Positions 6,791 to 13,224 are shown, counted from the stretch's first letter. The stretch: DNA of 13,224 bases from Oscillospiraceae bacterium (GCA_015064425.1 SVSF01000047.1:1-13224); one strand, 5' to 3'. A program made the numbers and translations. The notes: a model not told the origin generated them from the letters alone.

Positions 6791-7165
6791 ATGGAACTGT
6801 GGGACGATATTTCCAAGACGTTGAGCACTGTTGCCGAGACCACTGTAAAGGGCGCGGAAAAGCTTACCGATATAGCGAAGCTGAAATATCAGATATATGT
6901 GGAAGAGAATAAGCTCGAAAACGTGTATCAGAATATGGGAAAGCTCTATTACGAGGATCCCGAAAATAATCTTCCCACCTTGAAGCTTCAGCGCAGTATA
7001 GCGGGAGAGCTCATCGAAAGGATCGAAAAACTTAAATTGATACTTGCCGAGGCAACTAACCATTTCACCTGCCGTTCTTGCGGAGAGAAAGTGGGAAAAG
7101 ATATGTATTTCTGCCCCAGATGCGGTAAGAAGATCGTAAAAGAAACCGAAGGTACGGAAGTATAA
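6791..7165 (+). CDS. Small coiled-coil protein with C-terminal zinc ribbon, function unknown
   Basis: The 124-residue product has no signal peptide or membrane segment. Residues 1-90 are mainly amphipathic helix rich in Lys, Glu and Leu, likely coiled coil (for example KLKYQIYVEENKLENVYQNM and ELIERIEKLKLILAEA). The C-terminus is a four-cysteine zinc ribbon: C94-x2-C97-x10-C108-x2-C111 (CRSCGEKVGKDMYFCPRCGKK). Small proteins of this design are common in Clostridia and usually annotated only as zinc-ribbon domain proteins; the helix could oligomerise or dock on a partner. It has its own consensus promoter and GGGAGG site, and the ABC-F gene follows after 49 bases on the same strand, so the two may be co-expressed. 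I do not assign a function. Confidence 0.85.
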   Translation: MELWDDISKTLSTVAETTVKGAEKLTDIAKLKYQIYVEENKLENVYQNMGKLYYEDPENNLPTLKLQRSIAGELIERIEKLKLILAEATNHFTCRSCGEKVGKDMYFCPRCGKKIVKETEGTEV

Positions 7166-7176
7166 AAAGAAAAATA

Positions 7177-7199
7177 CGGGCGGGCTCTTTGCCCGCCTG
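7177..7199 (+). terminator. GC-rich hairpin between zinc-ribbon and ABC-F genes, weak or partial terminator
   Basis: CGGGCGGGC (7177-7185) pairs with GCCCGCCTG (7191-7199) over 9 bp with one G-T pair and a 5-base loop. On the plus strand it is followed by TCTTACGG, not a real T run, so termination should be inefficient. The A-rich flank on the left would make it a better terminator in the minus direction, but no minus-strand gene ends here. It may attenuate or protect mRNA between the two genes. Confidence 0.45.
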
Positions 7200-7214
7200 T
7201 CTTACGGAGATAAA

Positions 7215-9125
7215 ATGATTGCATTAAGTTGTGAAAACGTCAGTCTGTCATTCGGAACGGATGTTGTGCTTGACAAGATCTGCTTCGGACTGAACGAAGG
7301 GGATAAGCTTGGAATCGTCGGTGTTAACGGCGCGGGTAAATCCACTCTTTTTAAAATAATGACGGGTGAATATACAGCCGATAGCGGACGCGTTTATATT
7401 GCCAAAGACAAGAGCCTCGGTTTTCTTGACCAGAATCTGAATTTTGAAGGAACGGGTACGGTAGAAGAGGAGGCAATGAGGACATTCTCTTCTCTTATAA
7501 AGGATGAGGATGAACTTAACGCTTTACAGAAACGCCTTGACGGCGGCGATGATTCTTTGGCAGAAGAGTTCTCAAAGCTGCATGAGCGTTTTACCGAAAA
7601 CGGCGGATATGAGTTCAGGGGCAGGGTAAGAGGAATGCTCAAAAGTATGGGGCTTCCCGAATCCGTCTGGGGAATGAGTATATCATCTCTCAGCGGCGGA
7701 CAGAAGACCAGACTTGCCATAAGCTGTCTCCTGCTTAAGGAACCGGATATTCTTATGCTTGACGAGCCTACTAACCATCTTGATATGTCGGCATTGGAAT
7801 GGCTTGAGGATTTTATAAAATATTACAGAAAAACAGTACTCATAATATCTCACGACAGATATTTCCTTGATAGGACCGCCAATAAGATACTTGAGATCGA
7901 AAATTGCAGAGGTACTCTCTACAACGGAAATTATACGGACTATGTAAAGAAAAAAGAAAGCGACCGTGAGATACAGGAACATCATTATAAAAACCAGCAA
8001 AAGGAGATCGCCCGTATCGAGGCGTATATCGAGCAGCAGAGACGCTGGAACCGTGAAAAAAACATTATAGCCGCAGAAAGCCGCGAGAAGCAGTTGGCAA
8101 AAATGGAGCGTGTTGAATGCCCCGATGCTTTGCCGGACAAGATAAGACTGAAATTTGAAAAGTCAAGCGAAAGTGGCAATGACGTGCTCAAGGCCGAAGG
8201 ACTCGGCAAGTCTTACGGAGAGCGGACTATTTTTGAAAAAGCGGATTTTCTTATAAAAAAGAACGACCGCGCTTTTATCGTAGGCGAAAACGGCTGCGGA
8301 AAATCCACTCTCATAAAGATCCTTATGGGCAAACTTTCTGATCATATGGGAAGCGTCGAATACGGCTACAACGTAAAGATTGGGTATTACGATCAGGAAA
8401 ACCAGCAGCTTGATGAAAAAAATACAGTTCTCGATGAGCTTTGGAACGATTTTGACCGTCTGGGACAGACTGAGATACGCAATGTTCTCGCTCTCTTCCT
8501 TTTCAAGGGTGATGACGTTATGAAACCCGTGTCCGTTCTGAGCGGAGGAGAAAAGGCAAGGCTTACCCTTGCAAAACTGGTTATATCAAAACAAAATCTG
8601 CTTATACTAGACGAGCCTACTAACCACTTGGATATAAATTCAAGAGAGGCTCTCGAAAGCGCGTTAAGCTCTTTTGAAGGAACTATTATTGCCGTATCTC
8701 ACGACAGGTATTTTGTTAGCAAGCTGTCTACGAGAATACTTGGCTTTGACCCTGAGGTCAAGGGTAAAATAATAGATTTTATGGGAAGATATGAAGCTTA
8801 CAGAGACTACTTGAAAAAAACTGAGGGTGAAAGAGGCAAGTCTTTGCAAGGCGGAAGAACCTCTGTTGAGCCTGAGTCTAAGGCGGAAAGCGCGAAGGAT
8901 ATCTATCTTCTGAATAAAAAAAATCAGGCGGAGCTGAGAAAAAAGGAAGCCCGTTTGAATAAAGCAAAAGCGGAGGCTGAAAGGACCGAGGCGGAGATCG
9001 AAGCCATCGATGAGGAGATGGAAGCGGCTGCTACGGATCATGTAAGGCTTGCAGAACTTTATTCGAAAAAAGAAGTCCTTGAGGAAAAACTTCTCGAGTT
9101 ATACGAACAAATAGAAGAACAGTAA
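7215..9125 (+). CDS. ABC-F family ATPase (ribosome-associated type, no membrane domain)
   Basis: The 636-residue protein has two ATP-binding domains in one chain and no membrane segments, the ABC-F plan of translation factors and antibiotic-protection proteins acting at the ribosomal E site. Domain 1 has Walker A GVNGAGKST (36-44), signature LSGGQ (159-163), Walker B ILMLDEP with Glu184 and H-loop His213. Domain 2 has GENGCGKST (357-365), LSGGE (442-446), LLILDEP with Glu467 and His496. The basic inter-domain linker (about 245-315, with RRWNREKNIIAAESREKQLA) is the region that contacts rRNA and tRNA. Residues about 560-635 form a charged C-terminal coiled coil, as in YdiF/Uup-like members. 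No long attenuator leader precedes it, which argues for housekeeping rather than inducible resistance. GGAG precedes the ATG by a short 6 bases. Confidence 0.93.
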   Translation: MIALSCENVSLSFGTDVVLDKICFGLNEGDKLGIVGVNGAGKSTLFKIMTGEYTADSGRVYIAKDKSLGFLDQNLNFEGTGTVEEEAMRTFSSLIKDEDELNALQKRLDGGDDSLAEEFSKLHERFTENGGYEFRGRVRGMLKSMGLPESVWGMSISSLSGGQKTRLAISCLLLKEPDILMLDEPTNHLDMSALEWLEDFIKYYRKTVLIISHDRYFLDRTANKILEIENCRGTLYNGNYTDYVKKKESDREIQEHHYKNQQKEIARIEAYIEQQRRWNREKNIIAAESREKQLAKMERVECPDALPDKIRLKFEKSSESGNDVLKAEGLGKSYGERTIFEKADFLIKKNDRAFIVGENGCGKSTLIKILMGKLSDHMGSVEYGYNVKIGYYDQENQQLDEKNTVLDELWNDFDRLGQTEIRNVLALFLFKGDDVMKPVSVLSGGEKARLTLAKLVISKQNLLILDEPTNHLDINSREALESALSSFEGTIIAVSHDRYFVSKLSTRILGFDPEVKGKIIDFMGRYEAYRDYLKKTEGERGKSLQGGRTSVEPESKAESAKDIYLLNKKNQAELRKKEARLNKAKAEAERTEAEIEAIDEEMEAAATDHVRLAELYSKKEVLEEKLLELYEQIEEQ

Positions 9126-9128
9126 AAA

Positions 9129-9158
9129 AACTGCCGCTTTTGCGGCAGTTCTCTTTTT
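9129..9158 (+). terminator. Bidirectional intrinsic terminator after the ABC-F gene
   Basis: AACTGCCGC (9129-9137) pairs perfectly with GCGGCAGTT (9142-9150) around a TTTT loop, followed by CTCTTTTT. The A run on the left (9124-9130) gives a U run in the opposite direction, so it should also end the convergent minus-strand DUF378 transcript, whose stop lies at 9167-9169. Confidence 0.92.
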
Positions 9159-9166
9159 ATAAATGA

Positions 9167-9382
9167 TCAGTCGTCGATACTGCGTACTTCGTTTCTTTCT
9201 CTGAATAAAAGAGATATGCACCAAAGGGCACAGAGACCGACTAAAGTAAATATGACTCTGCTTACCAAACTTGTCTGGCTTCCGAATATCCAGGAAACTA
9301 TATCGAACTTGAAAAGACCTATACTTCCCCAGTTAAGTCCGCCTACAATAAGCAGTATCAAAGTCAATCTGTCAAGTAACAT
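9167..9382 (-). CDS. Small DUF378 membrane protein (YuzA-like)
   Basis: The product is a 71-residue protein with two membrane segments (about 5-24 and 41-61). It has the DUF378 features LLIVGGLNWGSIGLFKFDIV (10-29) and an acidic/basic cytoplasmic-type tail. Its function is unknown across the family. A TTG nine bases upstream (at 9391) would add three residues, but AAGGAG abuts that TTG directly and lies 9 bases before the ATG at 9382, so I take the ATG. It follows the DUF4097 gene by 73 bases on the same strand, with no clear terminator between them, so it may be read through from the HAAS-DUF4097 operon; I see no convincing promoter of its own. Confidence 0.87.
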   Translation of the reverse strand: MLLDRLTLILLIVGGLNWGSIGLFKFDIVSWIFGSQTSLVSRVIFTLVGLCALWCISLLFRERNEVRSIDD

Positions 9383-9455
9383 TGTGTTCAACTCCTTATT
9401 AGATTTGTGAACATCAATAATATCTGCAGATATGGCTGCTTTTATACCTTTTCTT

Positions 9456-10289
9456 TTATTTTCCTTTTATTTCGATGTTACCATTTATGGTAAAGGCATT
9501 GAGTTCAAGATATGCGAGATCCTTAACGATACTGAACGGACTTTTTTCGGAGGTACCCAGTATCTTAATATCTCCTTCTTCTGTTTCCGCATTTACGTTG
9601 TGGAAACCATAGCTGTGCGTCTCATAACTGATATCGCCTTCGTGAAGCTTGACGGAAAGCTTTTTGATCTCTGAGAGGCTTACACTGCAGTTGCCTTTGG
9701 AGATGCTGACAGTGGCTGAGTCGGAATATATTCCGTCTGCATTGACATTTCCTTCCTCAAGAGCTATGTATATGTCTTTAAGCTCTTCAACATTGGAAAG
9801 GCTTACGTCACCCTTTTCAATGGAAAGGGACAGATCTACGTCATCCTTACCGGAAAGGTATATACGTACTTTTTTACTGTCGGTGAATATACGTCCGAGA
9901 TTGAACAGACTTCTTATTCCGTTAAAAGAAAAATCATTTTTGCTCAGATTCAAAAGGGAAGATATGTTGAATTCGTCGCTGAATTCAAAAACACCGTTTT
10001 TATTTGATGCAGAATAGGTTTTTGAATGGAAGTTGACGAGTTCGATACGTGAACTGTCGGCACAGCCTATTATCTCAACGTCGGCTTCGGGAATGATCAT
10101 ATTGATCTTTGTAAGTTCCACAAGGTCGAGAGCATAGGTTACTACCATATTACCATCTTCGTTAAAACCGTCTTTAAAAAGGTCTATATTTTGAGCTTCG
10201 GCTTTATTTTGTGCCGTTATGCATATGACCATACCGATAACCATAACGAGAAATGCTGCTATGAGGCAGATAAGAAATGATTTTTTCAC
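9456..10289 (-). CDS. Membrane-anchored DUF4097 (putative adhesin-type) beta-solenoid protein
   Basis: The 277-residue product has one N-terminal membrane anchor (residues 5-26, after MKK) and an extracellular-type body made of beta strands. The second half repeats a turn of the form G-[D/N]-x-hydrophobic, at G160, G180, G199, G218 and G239 (spacing 19-21 residues) and again at G270 (EKGDVSLS, EEGNVNADG, SKGNCSVS, HEGDISYE, EEGDIKIL, INGNIEIK). This is the pattern of DUF4097 beta-helix domains. The start is GTG, overlapping the TGA of the upstream HAAS gene as GTGA, with AAGGAGG about 10 bases before it, so translation is coupled. DUF4097 proteins commonly sit with a PadR regulator and a HAAS/DUF1700 membrane protein; the pair is here, the regulator is not. 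Function is unknown, perhaps surface or envelope-stress related. Confidence 0.83.
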   Translation of the reverse strand: MKKSFLICLIAAFLVMVIGMVICITAQNKAEAQNIDLFKDGFNEDGNMVVTYALDLVELTKINMIIPEADVEIIGCADSSRIELVNFHSKTYSASNKNGVFEFSDEFNISSLLNLSKNDFSFNGIRSLFNLGRIFTDSKKVRIYLSGKDDVDLSLSIEKGDVSLSNVEELKDIYIALEEGNVNADGIYSDSATVSISKGNCSVSLSEIKKLSVKLHEGDISYETHSYGFHNVNAETEEGDIKILGTSEKSPFSIVKDLAYLELNAFTINGNIEIKGK

Positions 10290-11035
10290 TTTTTTCTACC
10301 CTCCTTTGCGGCGTTAAGACGTACTCTCGAGTTTCTGTATGCGGCTTTGATACCGTCGTTTATCTTGCTCATCAGTGCAGGGAAAAGCTTTGTGACCAAA
10401 AGGTGCAAAAATGCAGTAAGTCCGAAGCAGGCTCCCAGGAAGAATATGCCGAGTCCTATTTCATAAAGCCCGGCTGCCTGGGATGCGGACAAAAGCGTGA
10501 CTCCGTAGTATATGCCGAGTACGGGAAGAATAATGCATCCTATGGCAGACACAAGGCATACCGCTCCGCAAACAATAACAAGAACCGATATGATTATCTG
10601 AGCCAATATGGCAAGGACAGCAAGCATCAGATTCAAAATACCGTTTAAAGGAAGGAGCATGGCATAGCTTCCGCTTATATGCTTCTTTTTGACAGCGGGT
10701 CCCTTTTCGTCAAAGGCCGAATCTATGTAGTCCATTCGAATACGCTCTGCGGATTCTTCCTGTGATACTTTTTCTTCTTTCCGCTCCTCGACCGTCTTTT
10801 GAACCGGAGCCGATGAAGCCTTTTTTTGTGCTGTTCTTGCGATAATGGACTTGTTGATGCTTATAGCAATGTTCTTTACGTTTTCATAAGAGCCGAGCTG
10901 TTTTGCCAATACGTCTTCGGGCATTTTTGCAAACTGCTTTTCGAAATGTCCTATGTATGCTTTTATATAAGCATCTTCGACACCTAATTTAACAAGCTCG
11001 TTACACAATTCGGAAAGAAAGGTCTGTTTGTCCAA
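10286..11035 (-). CDS. HAAS-domain (DUF1700-type) membrane protein
   Basis: The 249-residue product begins with a helical HAAS-type domain (about 1-65: MDKQTFLSELCNELVKLGVE and then a helix to GSYENVKNIAISI). A charged linker follows (70-120), then about four hydrophobic segments (about 124-143, 145-166, 168-184 and 189-213), and a basic C-terminal tail (223-249). HAAS domains usually occur with PadR-like regulators and DUF4097 proteins and are thought to pass a signal at the membrane. The start is TTG at 11035, supported by AAGGAGG about 8 bases upstream; no nearby ATG competes. The stop overlaps the DUF4097 start by four bases. I see no clear sigma-A promoter on the minus strand between this gene and trmB. 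Confidence 0.8.
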   Translation of the reverse strand: MDKQTFLSELCNELVKLGVEDAYIKAYIGHFEKQFAKMPEDVLAKQLGSYENVKNIAISINKSIIARTAQKKASSAPVQKTVEERKEEKVSQEESAERIRMDYIDSAFDEKGPAVKKKHISGSYAMLLPLNGILNLMLAVLAILAQIIISVLVIVCGAVCLVSAIGCIILPVLGIYYGVTLLSASQAAGLYEIGLGIFFLGACFGLTAFLHLLVTKLFPALMSKINDGIKAAYRNSRVRLNAAKEGRKK

Positions 11036-11057
11036 AAAGGCACCTCCTTAAAAAAGA

Positions 11058-11086
11058 TTGAAAAATTCATATATATGTGGTATAAA
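11058..11086 (+). promoter_or_regulatory. Possible sigma-A promoter for trmB
   Basis: TTGAAA (11058-11063) and TATAAA (11081-11086) are 17 bases apart on the plus strand. An alternative pair is TTCATA (11066-11071) with TATAAT (11088-11093) at 16 bases. Either gives a leader of about 70 bases before the trmB ATG, containing a small hairpin ACGGAT(AATG)ATCCGT at 11110-11125. The region is AT-rich, so chance matches are likely. Confidence 0.42.
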
Positions 11087-11166
11087 TTATAATATAGCGG
11101 AACACGATAACGGATAATGATCCGTATACACACATAATTATATCAAAACGGAGAAAAAAATACAAT

Positions 11167-11805
11167 ATGAGAATGAGAAAAAAGAAGCACGGAGCGGAAA
11201 GACTTGAAGCTTGCTCCGAATATCTGCTTGATAAAGATAACGTTGAATACAAAGAAAGTATGATGCTTGAGATAGGCTGCGGTAAAGGAGCTTTTATTCT
11301 TGAGACGGCAAAACGGGCACCTGAAACACAGTTTATAGCTATGGAGCTTGTTTCAGACGTTGCTCTTCTTGCGGCGGAAAAGATAAAGGCTGAGGGCGTG
11401 CCCAACGTAAAGTTCCTTGTTGCCAATGCGAAGACCGTTGACGAGATATTTAAAGAGCACAGCTTTGACAGGATATATCTCAATTTTTCCGATCCGTGGC
11501 CTAAGGCCGGTCACAAGAAAAGAAGACTTACTTACAGAGATTATCTTGAAAAATATAAGCGTATACTTAAGGGAGGCGGTGCTGTATTTTTTAAGACCGA
11601 TAACCGTGGACTTTTTGATTTTTCACTTGAGGAGTTTGAAGCGTGCGGCTTTGAGCTGAAGAACCTTACATATGACCTTCACAACAGCGAATACAACGAG
11701 GGGAACGTGGAGACCGAGTACGAAAAGAATTTTTCGGCAAAGGGATTTACCATCAATCGTGTTGAGGCTTACGTGAAATCGGTTAAAAAGGAGGATGACG
11801 AGTGA
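11167..11805 (+). CDS. trmB: tRNA (guanine-N7-)-methyltransferase
   Basis: TrmB uses S-adenosylmethionine to methylate N7 of guanine 46 in the tRNA variable loop. The 212-residue length is standard. Visible are the N-terminal MRMRKKK typical of the family, the SAM-binding motif I LEIGCGKGAFI (34-44), the motif II acidic position in AMELVSD (58-64), the catalytic region YLNFSDPWPKAGHKKRRLT (104-122), FKTDNRGLFDFS (142-153) and the C-terminal TEYEKNFSAKG (183-193). The ATG at 11167 fits the family N-terminus although its GGAG (11150-11153) lies 13 bases away, farther than ideal. It is the first gene of a two-gene unit; the next gene starts inside its stop codon. Confidence 0.96.
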   Translation: MRMRKKKHGAERLEACSEYLLDKDNVEYKESMMLEIGCGKGAFILETAKRAPETQFIAMELVSDVALLAAEKIKAEGVPNVKFLVANAKTVDEIFKEHSFDRIYLNFSDPWPKAGHKKRRLTYRDYLEKYKRILKGGGAVFFKTDNRGLFDFSLEEFEACGFELKNLTYDLHNSEYNEGNVETEYEKNFSAKGFTINRVEAYVKSVKKEDDE

Positions 11806-12485
11806 GATTCTTGAGAAAGCTTGAGTATAAGCTCGGAAAATACGCCATAAAAAATCTGATGCTGTATATCATCGGAGCTATGGGTGTAGTATTCATAGCA
11901 GACGTATTCACGGGATCTATACTTATTGAAAACGGAATATACGATTCGATCTATTATAAGCTTACGTTCGACAGAGAGGCGATACTTCAAGGAGAAGTAT
12001 GGAGGATATTCAGTTTTATATTCCTTCCGCCTATAGAGAATGTGTTGTTTATGGTACTTGCACTGTATTTCTACTATTTTATAGGCTCGGGCCTTGAATA
12101 TAACTGGGGAGCTTTCAGGTTTAACGTTTACTATTTTACCGGAATAATAATGCTGATAATTTCCGGATTTATCGTAGGGTATACCTCAAATGAATATTTG
12201 AATCTGTCGCTTTTCTTTGCTTTCGCCACTCTTTATCCTGATTACGAAATACGTTTGTTTTTTATCATTCGCGTAAAAATGAAGATCATAGCGATACTCG
12301 ATGCTTTATTTTATGCAATTGTGTTCGTTCTTGGTAATTGGACTGTAAGAATAACGATTTTGTTCGTTTTTTTGAATTATTTTATATTTTTCGGAGGATA
12401 TTTTTTCGGCAGAATAAAATTTTTCTTCAAATACAAACAGTACAAGGTATGGTGGAATAAAATCAAAAACCTTTTTAAAAGATAA
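11802..12485 (+). CDS. Rhomboid-fold membrane protein, predicted catalytically inactive
   Basis: The 227-residue product starts at a GTG overlapping the trmB TGA (GTGA), with AAGGAGG at 11788-11794 placing the start precisely. It has about six hydrophobic segments (about 18-38, 66-94, 106-127, 131-146, 160-178 and 181-203) and a basic Lys/Trp-rich tail. The rhomboid frame is recognisable: GEVWRIFSFIF (64-74, the WR after segment 1), a long segment ending FIGSGLEYNWGAFRF (93-107) with the conserved Glu99, and a TM4-like LNLSLFFAFATLYPD (133-147). The catalytic GxSG serine motif is absent there, and the TM2 histidine-asparagine region reads PPIEN (76-80), so protease activity is unlikely. It may be a rhomboid pseudoprotease or Derlin-like membrane chaperone; this is inference from motifs, not from a structure comparison. 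Isoleucine and phenylalanine are very frequent. Confidence 0.72.
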   Translation: MRFLRKLEYKLGKYAIKNLMLYIIGAMGVVFIADVFTGSILIENGIYDSIYYKLTFDREAILQGEVWRIFSFIFLPPIENVLFMVLALYFYYFIGSGLEYNWGAFRFNVYYFTGIIMLIISGFIVGYTSNEYLNLSLFFAFATLYPDYEIRLFFIIRVKMKIIAILDALFYAIVFVLGNWTVRITILFVFLNYFIFFGGYFFGRIKFFFKYKQYKVWWNKIKNLFKR

Positions 12486-12522
12486 GCGGTGCAGGGATAT
12501 GGTATCCCGCAAAGGTGACCGC
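12486..12522 (+). other. Compact stem-loop element directly after the rhomboid-like gene
   Basis: Immediately after the TAA stop, GCGGT (12486-12490) can pair with ACCGC (12518-12522). This encloses a hairpin GGGATA(TGG)TATCCC (12494-12508) extended by GC/GC with one bulged A (12493). The 3' side has an unpaired AAAGGTG stretch. It is 11 bases upstream of the terminator stem, so it lies within the 3' untranslated region. Its role is unknown; mRNA end protection is possible. Confidence 0.35.
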
Positions 12523-12533
12523 AAATCAGAAAT

Positions 12534-12573
12534 AAAAAAGCATCCCGACTCCGAGGAGACGGGATGCTTTTTT
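12534..12573 (+). terminator. Bidirectional intrinsic terminator between convergent genes
   Basis: A perfect 14-bp inverted repeat (12534-12547 with 12560-12573) has the core GCATCCCG/CGGGATGC flanked by six A and six T. The 12-base loop can itself pair as CTC(CGAG)GAG. It serves the rhomboid-like gene on the plus strand and the uracil permease on the minus strand, whose stop is 10 bases to the right. Confidence 0.93.
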
Positions 12574-12582
12574 ATTCATTTA

Positions 12583-13224
12583 TTACTGCTCGTCTTCAGC
12601 ATCTTTTCTTCCTTTTGCAAGGATGATATTTGTAATGATACCAAGAATGAGAGCGCATGCAATGTTGGTGATGTAAACTTTACCTATATTCATTGCCATT
12701 CCGCCGATACCTGAAATAAGAATAACGGAGGTGGTGAAGAGGTTAGCGTTATCTTCAAGGTTAACCTTCTGGATCATCTTGAGACCGGAAACTGCAATAA
12801 ATCCGTAAAGAGTTACGCAGACACCGCCCATTACGCATCCGGGGATAGAATCAAGGAATGCAACGAATGGAGAAATGAAGGATATAAGAATAGTCATAAT
12901 AGCTGCGGTAGTGATCGTGATAACGGAAGCGTTCTTGGTAATAGCAACGCAGCCAACGGACTCACCGTAGGTGGTGTTGGGGCAGCCGCCGAAGAAAGCG
13001 CCTACGATAGAACCAACGCCGTCGCCGAGAAGGGTTTTGTGGAGACCGGGCTCTTCAAGAAGATCTTTTTCAATGATAGAAGAGAGGTTCTTGTGGTCAG
13101 CGATGTGTTCAGCAAATACTACGAATGCAACGGGAATGTATGCAACTGCTACGGTTGCGAGGTAAGAAGCATTGAAAGAGCTTACGCCCTTGAAAGCTTC
13201 AATGAATGTAAACTCAGGAAGTGC
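12583..13224 (-). CDS. Uracil permease (nucleobase:cation symporter NCS2/UraA type), N-terminus outside window
   Basis: The minus-strand frame is open from the right edge to a TAA at 12583-12585, giving the last 213 residues. The internal ATG at 12897 is not the start, because family sequence continues upstream of it. Visible signatures are VVFAEHIADHKNLSSI, EKDLLEEPGLHKTLLGDGVG and GAFFGGCPNTTYGESVG. The first Glu and the Glu of TTYGE correspond to the uracil-binding glutamates E241 and E290 of E. coli UraA. Further hydrophobic segments follow, then the charged C-terminal tail AKGRKDAEDEQ. The protein imports uracil with a cation across the cytoplasmic membrane. Codons favour C-ending forms (AAC, GAC, GGC, ATC, CTC) and few ATA, unlike the ATA-rich rhomboid-like gene next door, suggesting high expression. 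Its promoter and any pyrimidine-responsive leader lie outside the window. Confidence 0.93.
   Translation of the reverse strand, partial: ALPEFTFIEAFKGVSSFNASYLATVAVAYIPVAFVVFAEHIADHKNLSSIIEKDLLEEPGLHKTLLGDGVGSIVGAFFGGCPNTTYGESVGCVAITKNASVITITTAAIMTILISFISPFVAFLDSIPGCVMGGVCVTLYGFIAVSGLKMIQKVNLEDNANLFTTSVILISGIGGMAMNIGKVYITNIACALILGIITNIILAKGRKDAEDEQ

Noticed and set aside
7215..9125. Antibiotic-resistance ABC-F (for example Vga/Msr/Lsa type)
   Set aside because: There is no long regulatory leader and the C-terminal coiled coil resembles housekeeping members; resistance specificity cannot be read from the sequence.
9383..9391. TTG start for the DUF378 protein
   Set aside because: The ribosome binding site AAGGAG touches this TTG, leaving no spacing; the ATG at 9382 has a 9-base spacing.
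9420..9433. Perfect 14-bp palindrome ATATCTGCAGATAT between the DUF4097 and DUF378 genes
   Set aside because: About one such palindrome is expected by chance in a window this size, there is no second copy or nearby promoter, so I do not call an operator.
12583..12897. A complete 104-residue membrane protein starting at the ATG at 12897
   Set aside because: The frame continues upstream to the window edge with clear uracil permease motifs, so this ATG is internal.
1..13224. CRISPR arrays, tRNA or rRNA genes, insertion sequences, defence or phage modules
   Set aside because: I found no direct-repeat arrays, no tRNA-like cloverleaf, and no transposase, integrase or recognisable defence gene in any frame.

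Overview
The window looks like a chromosomal stretch from a low-to-moderate GC Gram-positive anaerobe of the Clostridia, probably an Oscillospiraceae/Ruminococcaceae-type gut or rumen bacterium. The evidence is strong AAGGAGG ribosome binding sites, near-consensus sigma-A promoters, the order rpsF-ssb-rpsR, a hisS-aspS pair, a HAAS/DUF1700-DUF4097 membrane pair and a lipoprotein serpin. The family assignment is inference from gene content, not from a marker comparison. I see no rRNA, tRNA, CRISPR array, insertion sequence or phage gene. Most genes are housekeeping genes in compact operons separated by clean intrinsic terminators.

Left part (1-5468, all minus strand): the operon pncB-hisS-aspS runs from a sigma-A-like promoter near 5379-5407 to a perfect 13-bp terminator at 769-798. 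It makes a nicotinate phosphoribosyltransferase (NAD salvage), histidyl-tRNA synthetase and aspartyl-tRNA synthetase. Beyond the terminator a separate gene, cut by the window edge, encodes a secreted lipoprotein serpin. Its upstream region resembles an ECF-sigma promoter rather than a sigma-A promoter.

Middle (5445-6790): the operon rpsF-ssb-rpsR (ribosomal protein S6, single-stranded DNA-binding protein, ribosomal protein S18) is on the minus strand. It has a perfect TTGACA-17-TATAAT promoter and a roughly 78-nt leader with three small hairpins, a candidate S6:S18 autoregulatory site. Divergent from it, on the plus strand, are a small coiled-coil/zinc-ribbon protein and an ABC-F family ATPase (6791-9125), ending in a bidirectional terminator.

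Right part (9167-13224): on the minus strand lie a HAAS-domain membrane protein, a translationally coupled DUF4097 beta-solenoid protein and a small DUF378 membrane protein. This looks like a cell-envelope sensing or maintenance module, without the PadR regulator that often accompanies it. Divergent from it is trmB (tRNA m7G46 methyltransferase), coupled by a GTGA overlap to a rhomboid-fold membrane protein that lacks the catalytic Ser/His motifs. A strong terminator separates this pair from a convergent uracil permease gene that runs off the right edge.

I found no convincing new multi-gene defence or mobile system. The items most worth a second look are the serpin with its ECF-like promoter, the predicted rhomboid pseudoprotease fused translationally to trmB, the PadR-less HAAS-DUF4097 pair and the rpsF leader. 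No gene-free stretch exceeds 300 bases; the longest is the divergent promoter region 6565-6790.
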